In this document: positions 1 to 4,664 of the stretch, one piece after another
Layout of the letters: each line of letters starts with the position of its first letter
Position numbering within the stretch: position 1 is the first letter of the stretch
Assembly: GCA_009618475.1 (NCBI GenBank)
Contig: WJOV01000162.1
Coordinates: 1-10,234 of the forward strand
Direction of reading: 5' to 3'
Origin: Methanosarcinales archaeon
GTDB lineage: Archaea; Halobacteriota; Syntropharchaeia; Alkanophagales; Methanospirareceae
Length of the DNA stretch: 10,234 nucleotides
The notes under the pieces: model-generated
The model's input: only the letters and a program-made list of their open reading frames with translations
The model's database searches: none
Told to the model about the DNA's origin: nothing
Program-made: the position numbers and the translations under genes

Positions 1-234
1 AGCAGAGTTAGAAGGGGCGCAAAGCCCGAGAGGTTCAGAGAAGCTTCGGGGAAGATAATAAGAGAGGTGCTTCACCAGTTAGAGGATGAGAAAGCCGGTG
101 AGGGATTTGTAACCAAAACGAAAAGGGGACGAATAATATCGCCGAAGGGGCAATCTTTTCTCGATGACACCGCACATGAGATAAAGAAAGAAGATGCAAA
201 ACAAGACGGAACAGGTGTTAAAGATGGCAGGTGA
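1..234 (+). CDS. rps19e: Ribosomal protein S19e, C-terminal part (5' end outside window)
   Basis: The first frame is open from base 1 to a TGA at 232-234 and gives the last 77 residues of a small basic protein. The stretch RVRRGAKPERFREASGKII, then a helix (REVLHQLEDEKAGE) and the ending ISPKGQSFLD, match the C-terminal half of the S19e family. This is a small-subunit ribosomal protein shared by archaea and eukaryotes that acts late in 30S assembly. About 18 residues follow the usual SFLD end (EIKKEDAKQDGTGVKDGR), a hydrophilic tail that overlaps the next gene by 11 bases, so the two genes are probably translationally coupled. S19e next to a PDCD5 gene is a common archaeal arrangement. Seen: sequence and overlap. 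Known: family identity and role. Confidence 0.93.
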   Translation, partial: SRVRRGAKPERFREASGKIIREVLHQLEDEKAGEGFVTKTKRGRIISPKGQSFLDDTAHEIKKEDAKQDGTGVKDGR

Positions 235-556
235 AGAAGAATTAGAGGAAATAAGGAGGAGAAAGTATGAACAGATGCAGCAGGCACAAGTAGGTGCGGC
301 GGAAGAGGAAGGGAGAAGGCGAGAGATAGAGGAGGCAAAGAAGAATATTATCAGGCAGATTCTTACACCAGAAGCAAGGGATCGGTTAAATGCCATAAAA
401 ATGGCAAAACCCGAATTTGCAGAAGTGTTGGAGGGTCAGCTAATAGGATTAGCGCAGAGCGGGAGGCTAAAGAGCATGCTAAACGATGGCCAATTAAAAG
501 AAATCCTGCGGCAGATAATGCCGAAGAAGCGTGAAATTACGATAAAAAGAATATAA
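224..556 (+). CDS. PDCD5-family DNA-binding protein
   Basis: A 110-residue protein of the PDCD5/TFAR19 family, small nucleic-acid-binding proteins found in archaea and eukaryotes. Residues 1-45 form a highly charged helix (EEELEEIRRRKYEQMQQ). The family core follows: RQILTPEARDRLNAIKM at 44-60, a helix with QLIGLAQSGRLK at 72-83, LKEILRQI at 91-98, and a basic end KKREITIKRI. An in-frame ATG at 194 would add ten residues. ATG 224 is preferred because the family starts with a short acidic MAxEEELEEIRRRK-type segment and because AGGTG at 213-217 lies six bases before it. The start lies inside the end of rps19e, so they form one operon. In many archaea L39e and L31e genes follow PDCD5; here a prenyltransferase gene follows. 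The exact cellular role in archaea is not settled. Confidence 0.93.
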   Translation: MAGEEELEEIRRRKYEQMQQAQVGAAEEEGRRREIEEAKKNIIRQILTPEARDRLNAIKMAKPEFAEVLEGQLIGLAQSGRLKSMLNDGQLKEILRQIMPKKREITIKRI

Positions 557-600
557 TTCTGCAAACAATCGTGTTCGTCATTAGCAACTAACTGCCGTAA

Positions 601-1497
601 ATGAAAAACAATCAGGGTAATCCGTGGTCGAAAATAAAAACCGTCTGGGAACTGACGAGGGCGGAGCATGGATTGATGTACGGGTTTGGAGTGCTAATAG
701 GGATAATCATCGCGGGGGGGAGTGCTTATGAAACGGCGATTTTTGGCTTCTTTACCGCTCTTTTCATTCAAGCAGGCACGTTTGCATTAAATGATTATTG
801 CGACCTGGAATCGGACATTGCTAACCGGAGGATGGATAGACCGCTGGTGAGGGGGGAGTTAAGAAAAGAAGAGGCGTTGCTGATTGCCTGCTTCGCCACT
901 GCCATCGGTATTATATTCGCAGCATTCCTTGCGGTATTCCTGAATAACCCTATCCTGTTCCTCCTGGCACTTACATTAGCTGTGTCGGGTATTCTTTACG
1001 ACGTGAAGATGAAGGAATTTTTTGCAGTGAGTAATTTTTACATCGCGTTTACGATGGCAGTGCCTTTTATCTTCGGCGGATTAATCGCAGAGCCAGGAAA
1101 AATAGAAACGGCGTTACTCATCCTTTCTTCCATTGCGTTCCTTGCAGGTTTCGGAAGAGAAGTGATGAAGGACATAGCAGATGTAAAAGGGGATGCTCTG
1201 CGGAACGTAAGGAGTGTTGCACGGATATACGGAATGGAGAACGCGAAGCGAGTCGTGGTTTTTTCTTATTCTATCGCAGTCATATTGAGTGTGATACCTT
1301 TTTTCTCTGTCAATACCTCTTACTTTCATAATACTGCATATCTGCTCCCTGTTATAGTAGCGGATGCGTTGTTTGTGCATACGTGTTTCGGATTGCGAAA
1401 AGGTGCGGATATAAACTATAACTATATGAGGAAAGAGACGTTAATAGCAATTGCTATTGGGTTGATTGCGTTTATAAGTGGTGCTTTGTTAAGGTAA
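601..1497 (+). CDS. UbiA-family prenyltransferase, DGGGP synthase-like
   Basis: A 298-residue integral membrane protein with about eight to nine hydrophobic segments. Both Asp-rich motifs of the UbiA superfamily are present: NDYCDLESD at 64-72 followed by DRPLVRG at 79-85, and REVMKDIADVKGD at 186-198 (Asp191, Asp194, Asp198). They bind the Mg-diphosphate of the isoprenoid donor. The second motif in the form REVMKDIADVxGD followed by RSVARIYG is typical of archaeal digeranylgeranylglyceryl phosphate synthase, which adds the second geranylgeranyl chain in ether-lipid synthesis. A quinone or heme prenyltransferase role cannot be excluded because mqnD follows 39 bases downstream. ATG 601 is directly preceded by an in-frame TAA, so no longer start exists. 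No Shine-Dalgarno site is visible; an AT-rich GAATATAATT at 549-558 could be a promoter giving a short leader. Superfamily certain, subfamily probable. Confidence 0.85.
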   Translation: MKNNQGNPWSKIKTVWELTRAEHGLMYGFGVLIGIIIAGGSAYETAIFGFFTALFIQAGTFALNDYCDLESDIANRRMDRPLVRGELRKEEALLIACFATAIGIIFAAFLAVFLNNPILFLLALTLAVSGILYDVKMKEFFAVSNFYIAFTMAVPFIFGGLIAEPGKIETALLILSSIAFLAGFGREVMKDIADVKGDALRNVRSVARIYGMENAKRVVVFSYSIAVILSVIPFFSVNTSYFHNTAYLLPVIVADALFVHTCFGLRKGADINYNYMRKETLIAIAIGLIAFISGALLR

Positions 1498-1505
1498 TCA
1501 GAACC

Positions 1506-1514
1506 TTTTTATAT
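1506..1514 (+). promoter_or_regulatory. TATA box of mqnD (leaderless promoter)
   Basis: TTTTTATAT lies 22 bases before the mqnD ATG, with its centre about 27 bases upstream. In archaea transcription begins about 25 bases past the TATA centre, so the mRNA would start at or next to the start codon. There is no Shine-Dalgarno-like sequence in 1515-1536, in agreement with a leaderless transcript. The box starts nine bases after the stop codon of the preceding prenyltransferase gene. Confidence 0.6.
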
Positions 1515-1536
1515 CACACACCTCAAATACTAAACT

Positions 1537-2346
1537 ATGATTATAGCACATACGCCAGATGCAGATGACGCATTCATGTTCTATGGAATGCTAAGCGGCA
1601 AAATCACTGCGGATTTCGAAATAAAGCATATTGTTGAGGACATAGAAACGCTGAACAGAAAAGCATTCCGGGGTGAGATTGACGTCACGGCGCTCTCTGC
1701 CCACGCGTATGCTTTTCTTCATCCGCAATACCGGATTTTATCTGCCGGTGCAAGCGTAGGTGACGGGTATGGTCCAGTAGTAGTAGCAAGAAAGGGAATG
1801 GATATTGAAAGGAAGAAGATTGCGGTGCCCGGGAAATACACTACTGCAAACCTGCTGCTAAAACTGGCTGTTGATGATTTCCAGCATGTCGAAATGAGAT
1901 TTGACGAGGTAATCCATGCAGTGAAGAGAGGAGAAGTAGATGCCGGGTTGGTAATCCACGAAGCACAAATAACTTATCCACAGCAGGGGCTTGAAAAAAT
2001 TCTTGATTTGTGGGAATGGTGGCATGAGAAAACGGGGCTTCCTTTGCCTCTCGGCGTTAATGCCATAAAGAGGGATATTCCTGCGGAAACACAAAGTGAA
2101 TTTCTTGACGCTTTGCGTGAAAGCGTGCAGTATGCGCTGGAGAACGTAGAAGAAGCTATGCAGCACGCAATGAAATATTCAAGGGATGCGGATAAAGAGC
2201 TTGTCAAAAGATTCGCATTGATGTATGTGAATAAATACACGTATGAAATGCCCGAAGGAGTTGTAAAAGCCCTCGAGATGCTTTACAGAATGGCAGAAAG
2301 AAAAGGATTTTTTGAGAGACCGCCCCTGGACATCCTTTTTCCTTAA
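1537..2346 (+). CDS. mqnD: MqnD: 1,4-dihydroxy-6-naphthoate synthase (futalosine menaquinone pathway)
   Basis: A 269-residue protein of the MqnA/MqnD (periplasmic-binding-protein-fold) family at the usual length. MqnD converts cyclic dehypoxanthine futalosine to 1,4-dihydroxy-6-naphthoate, the head group precursor of menaquinone, in the cytoplasm. Seen: HTPDADDAFMFYG at 5-17 (the family's SPCPNDTFxFxA start, here with an Asp-rich variant), VTALSAHAYAF at 50-60, a glycine-rich GDGYGP at 75-80, PGKYTTA at 98-104, VIHEAQITY at 139-147 and EWWHEKTGLPLPLG at 160-173. His141 corresponds to the conserved catalytic His of MqnD (His145 in the Thermus enzyme). The GLPLPLG segment and IHExxxTY favour MqnD over MqnA. 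No mqnA, mqnB, mqnC or mqnE is in this window, so the rest of the pathway must lie elsewhere. Transcribed from its own TATA box; a MenA-type prenyltransferase follows 99 bases downstream. Confidence 0.88.
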   Translation: MIIAHTPDADDAFMFYGMLSGKITADFEIKHIVEDIETLNRKAFRGEIDVTALSAHAYAFLHPQYRILSAGASVGDGYGPVVVARKGMDIERKKIAVPGKYTTANLLLKLAVDDFQHVEMRFDEVIHAVKRGEVDAGLVIHEAQITYPQQGLEKILDLWEWWHEKTGLPLPLGVNAIKRDIPAETQSEFLDALRESVQYALENVEEAMQHAMKYSRDADKELVKRFALMYVNKYTYEMPEGVVKALEMLYRMAERKGFFERPPLDILFP

Positions 2347-2380
2347 ACATATTCGCGTTCGGATTCCCTTGTGATATGTT

Positions 2381-2398
2381 ATATCCATTATTGGATAT
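2381..2398. promoter_or_regulatory. Perfect 7-bp dyad upstream of the menA-like promoter (operator candidate)
   Basis: ATATCCA, four bases TTAT, then TGGATAT form a perfect inverted repeat with 7-bp arms. It ends 17 bases before the TTTATAT box of the next gene, so a dimeric regulator bound here could contact the TBP/TFB complex and either activate or block it. A role as a terminator of mqnD is less likely because the stem is AT-rich and no T-run follows it. Function is inferred from shape and position only. Confidence 0.45.
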
Positions 2399-2410
2399 GA
2401 ACATAAAAGA

Positions 2411-2422
2411 ATATATTTATAT
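2411..2422 (+). promoter_or_regulatory. TATA box of the MenA-type prenyltransferase gene (leaderless promoter)
   Basis: ATATATTTATAT ends 23 bases before the ATG at 2446; its TTTATAT core (2416-2422) is the same heptamer seen before mqnD, at almost the same spacing. No Shine-Dalgarno sequence lies in 2423-2445, so the transcript is probably leaderless. The matched architecture suggests that mqnD and this gene are expressed from twin promoters. Confidence 0.6.
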
Positions 2423-2445
2423 GTTAGAGTAAACTACCGCGAAAT

Positions 2446-3384
2446 ATGGCTGACAAATTCATTGCATGGATACGGATTCAAGAACTGTATAAGCATCCGA
2501 CGGTACTCTTCCCGTTCTTACTCGGAACCGCAATTGCATGGTCTGTGGCAGGAACGATAGATTGGCGTGTGTTTGCCGTTTCGATTATCGCAACCTATTT
2601 TATAACGAACGGGACATTCATGTCGAACGAGTATTTTGACTACGAAACTGACAGGATAAATATAGAACGTGTTGGTGGCGACAGAGTAGGAGTCACAACG
2701 ACTGGAGGAACGAGAGTATTGGCAGAGGGTCTTTTACCAAGAAAGCAGGTTCTAATTGCTTCTATCATCTTTTTCATCGCCGCAATTCCGCTTGGGTTAC
2801 TATTACAGTTCTACTTTGATACCGGGATATTAACGATGCCCATTGGTGTTCTCGGAATTCTGGTTGGTCTATTTTATACCGCACCGCCGCTAAAAGCATC
2901 CTATCGCGGGTTTGGCGAGCTATTTATGGCTATTGGATTTACCATTCCGGTATTTATGGGTTATTATCTCCAGCAAGGATTCAACTGGCTTCCTCTTATC
3001 GTCGCGCTTCCATGGGCCGTGGACGTGCCGGCATTGAAGATAATTCGCGAATTCCCGGATTATGAAGCGGATTTGTCCGCAAATAGAAAAAATCTCGTCG
3101 TGACAGTTGGAAAAGAGAAAATGGCGCTGATTTATATTCTATTAACGGCATCTTCTTTACTTCTGTTTATTCCCGTCATATTTATCACTCGAGGAATAGC
3201 AGTTCTACTGCTCCTGCTACCAATCTTCTTCCTGCTCAGGAGCTTAATACCAATGATTAAGGGCGAATGGAAGGATAAGGAAGGATTGGACGCTATATGC
3301 AAGAATGGATTCATAGGAATACTCTTTATACTTGTTGCGCTCACAGGGATTTTCATTCTCAAAGGCTTGTTATCGATTGTTTAG
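2446..3384 (+). CDS. UbiA-family prenyltransferase, MenA/MqnP-like (menaquinone side-chain attachment)
   Basis: A 312-residue polytopic membrane protein of the UbiA superfamily. The first Asp-rich motif is NEYFDYETD (61-69, Asp65 and Asp69), followed by TTTGGTRVLAEGLL (84-97). The second is EFPDYEAD (202-209, Asp205 and Asp209) followed by KNLVVTVGKEK. NEYFDYExD, GGxRVLxEG, YTAPPLKASYRGFGE (144-158) and FPDYEAD with a following LVVxxGK are the pattern of MenA-type dihydroxynaphthoate prenyltransferases. It would join the polyprenyl chain to the naphthoate ring made by the futalosine pathway, as MqnP does. Its position directly after mqnD supports that, and makes it a better menaquinone candidate than the prenyltransferase at 601-1497. 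The radical SAM gene starts 36 bases after its stop and is probably on the same transcript. Substrate and chain length cannot be read from sequence. Confidence 0.85.
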   Translation: MADKFIAWIRIQELYKHPTVLFPFLLGTAIAWSVAGTIDWRVFAVSIIATYFITNGTFMSNEYFDYETDRINIERVGGDRVGVTTTGGTRVLAEGLLPRKQVLIASIIFFIAAIPLGLLLQFYFDTGILTMPIGVLGILVGLFYTAPPLKASYRGFGELFMAIGFTIPVFMGYYLQQGFNWLPLIVALPWAVDVPALKIIREFPDYEADLSANRKNLVVTVGKEKMALIYILLTASSLLLFIPVIFITRGIAVLLLLLPIFFLLRSLIPMIKGEWKDKEGLDAICKNGFIGILFILVALTGIFILKGLLSIV

Positions 3385-3487
3385 TGCAAACGATGCGGAA
3401 ATGTAAAAGGAGAAGGAAAAATGAGAGATGAAGAGCTAAAGTCATGGATAAGAACGCATAAAGAGGAGATATTTGCAAACGATGCGG
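3385..3487 (+). repeat. 14-base direct repeat around the radical SAM start
   Basis: TGCAAACGATGCGG occurs at 3385-3398, directly after the stop of the MenA-like gene, and again at 3474-3487, inside the radical SAM coding region (codons for AlaAsnAspAla at residues 19-22 and flanking bases). The copies are exact and 89 bases apart, one on each side of the Shine-Dalgarno site and start codon. It may be a small duplication scar or chance; no function is assigned. Confidence 0.5.
3407..3416 (+). promoter_or_regulatory. Shine-Dalgarno site of the radical SAM gene
   Basis: AAGGAGAAGG lies just before ATG 3421, the GGAG core eight bases away. It fixes the start. The contrast with the two leaderless genes upstream implies that this gene is translated from an internal position of a longer mRNA that starts at the menA-like promoter. 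Confidence 0.75.
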
Positions 3488-4509
3488 TTGGCACCGGCTG
3501 TTTCAGCTATTTGCCGGGCGAGGTTGTATGGGCAGTCACGAAGAGGTGTAACCTGCGGTGTAAGCACTGCTCGATTAGCGAAGAAGACCCGGAGGAGCTC
3601 ACAACAGAAGAAGGATTCGCTATCATCGAAGATGCTGCCAAACTGGGACCTGTCAAGTTCGCATTCACAGGTGGCGAACCCCTGCTGCGCGAGGACATCT
3701 ACGACCTCATCGAATACGCTTCGTCTTTTGACATGCAGGTGGTAATGGCTACGAATGGAACGTTGATAACGAAGGAAGTTGCGAAGAAATTGAAAAGTGC
3801 GGGATTGGAGCGTGCTGCAATAAGCATTGATGCAGTTGGGAGCGCACATGACGATTTTCGTGGTGTTAATGGCGCTTTTGAAGACGTGCTGCGAGGTATG
3901 AAAGCATGTGAAGATGCAGGGCTTGCAATACAGCTTTTCACGATGGTTACGCACGATAATTACGAGGCAATCCCAAAAATAATTAAGCTCGCAGACGATT
4001 TGAGTCTTTGGCGAATCTACCTCATATATTTGATTGCCGTGGGTCGTGGGAAAGATATCTCTGAAGCTTGTTTATCCACGGATGAGAACATGAGGTTCTT
4101 TGATTACGTGGCGGATAAACAAAAGGAAGTGAAGGTTTGGCTTAAGCCGATTTGCAATCCGCAGTACTGGGCTTATCTGAAGGATAAGGGGCTTGTGAAC
4201 CATGAGGATGGAATTGCGTTTACGGGCTGCACGGCTGGTATCACTCGCTTTCACATCTTTCCAAATGGTGACGTAACTCCATGTGCATATTTGCCGGTGA
4301 AGACGGGAAATATAAGGGAGCAGAGGTTTTTGGATATTGTCCGGGATTCCGAGATGTTCAAGGCGTTGAGGGCGAGAGAAGTGAAAGGGCAGTGTGCTAC
4401 TTGCAGATATAAGGAAATGTGTGGTGGGTGCAGGTCAAGGGCGTATGCTATTTCGGGTGATTATTTGGCAGAGGACCCGGTGTGTTCTTTGGGGGATAAG
4501 GGATGGTGA
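3421..4509 (+). CDS. SPASM-domain radical SAM enzyme, AhbC/AhbD/NirJ-like
   Basis: A 362-residue iron-sulfur enzyme. The radical SAM cluster motif is CNLRCKHC (Cys43, Cys47, Cys50), with the SAM-binding GGEP at 84-87 and a TNGTL strand at 111-115. A C-terminal SPASM region for auxiliary Fe-S clusters has GC at 269-270, DVTPC at 284-288, CATC at 325-328, CGGC at 334-337 and Cys355. The details KPICNPQYW (242-250), GCTAG (269-273), PNGDVTPCAYLPV and CGGCRSRAYAISGDYLAEDPVC match the AhbC, AhbD and NirJ group. These act on siroheme-derived tetrapyrroles in the alternative heme pathway (AhbC removes acetates, AhbD decarboxylates Fe-coproporphyrin) and in heme d1 synthesis. PqqE-like peptide maturases share the fold, so a peptide substrate is possible, but no small precursor peptide is seen nearby. 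Probably cotranscribed with the upstream prenyltransferase, which links it to respiratory cofactor supply. Family sure, substrate not. Confidence 0.88.
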   Translation: MRDEELKSWIRTHKEEIFANDAVGTGCFSYLPGEVVWAVTKRCNLRCKHCSISEEDPEELTTEEGFAIIEDAAKLGPVKFAFTGGEPLLREDIYDLIEYASSFDMQVVMATNGTLITKEVAKKLKSAGLERAAISIDAVGSAHDDFRGVNGAFEDVLRGMKACEDAGLAIQLFTMVTHDNYEAIPKIIKLADDLSLWRIYLIYLIAVGRGKDISEACLSTDENMRFFDYVADKQKEVKVWLKPICNPQYWAYLKDKGLVNHEDGIAFTGCTAGITRFHIFPNGDVTPCAYLPVKTGNIREQRFLDIVRDSEMFKALRAREVKGQCATCRYKEMCGGCRSRAYAISGDYLAEDPVCSLGDKGW

Positions 4510-4512
4510 GAG

Positions 4513-4525
4513 AAATATATAAAAA
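4513..4525 (+). promoter_or_regulatory. Possible TATA box after the radical SAM gene
   Basis: AAATATATAAAAA begins four bases after the stop codon of the radical SAM gene. Transcription would begin near 4545 and run about 100 bases to the hairpin at 4619-4643. No protein-coding gene follows in this direction, so it either drives a short RNA or is just AT-rich 3' flank. The 155 bases between the two convergent genes hold small dyads: GATTC/GAATC (4543-4547, 4561-4565) and GAGGA/TCCTC (4578-4582, 4594-4598). Confidence 0.25.
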
Positions 4526-4618
4526 TTCGCTTCACAGGAGTAGATTCTGGTTTACAAGGTGAATCAGATATTATGCTGAGGAATTGTGAGATCTCCTCTT
4601 TAGTGGTAAAAAATAGTT

Positions 4619-4643
4619 TGTGGATGGAATAGAGCCACCCACA
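4619..4643. terminator. Hairpin between convergent genes, terminator-like in both directions
   Basis: TGTGGATGG and CCACCCACA form a stem with eight pairs and one A-C mismatch around the seven-base loop AATAGAG. On the plus strand a T-rich tract follows (4648-4665, TTATTTTATC then TTTTTC). On the minus strand the hairpin is followed by the complement of TAAAAAATAG at 4607-4616, giving a run of six T. It lies 109 bases past the radical SAM stop and 21 bases past the stop of the minus-strand protease-like gene, where a shared terminator is expected. Archaeal termination relies mainly on the T-tract; the hairpin may be secondary. Confidence 0.5.
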
Positions 4644-4664
4644 TCACATTATTTTATCTTTTTC

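Noticed and set aside
194..223. A longer PDCD5 protein starting at ATG 194.
   Set aside because: The ten extra residues are not family-like, and ATG 224 has a Shine-Dalgarno site and the expected N-terminus.
3442..3954. A 170-codon minus-strand open frame opposite the radical SAM gene.
   Set aside because: It lies entirely within a gene with clear catalytic motifs and has no ribosome site or family pattern.
4619..4650. A tRNA-like signal: the plus-strand reading GIEPPTS and a stem with a seven-base loop recall the T-arm of a reversed tRNA.
   Set aside because: No acceptor, D or anticodon arms can be paired with it, and the loop does not fit TTCRANY. A terminator hairpin explains it better.
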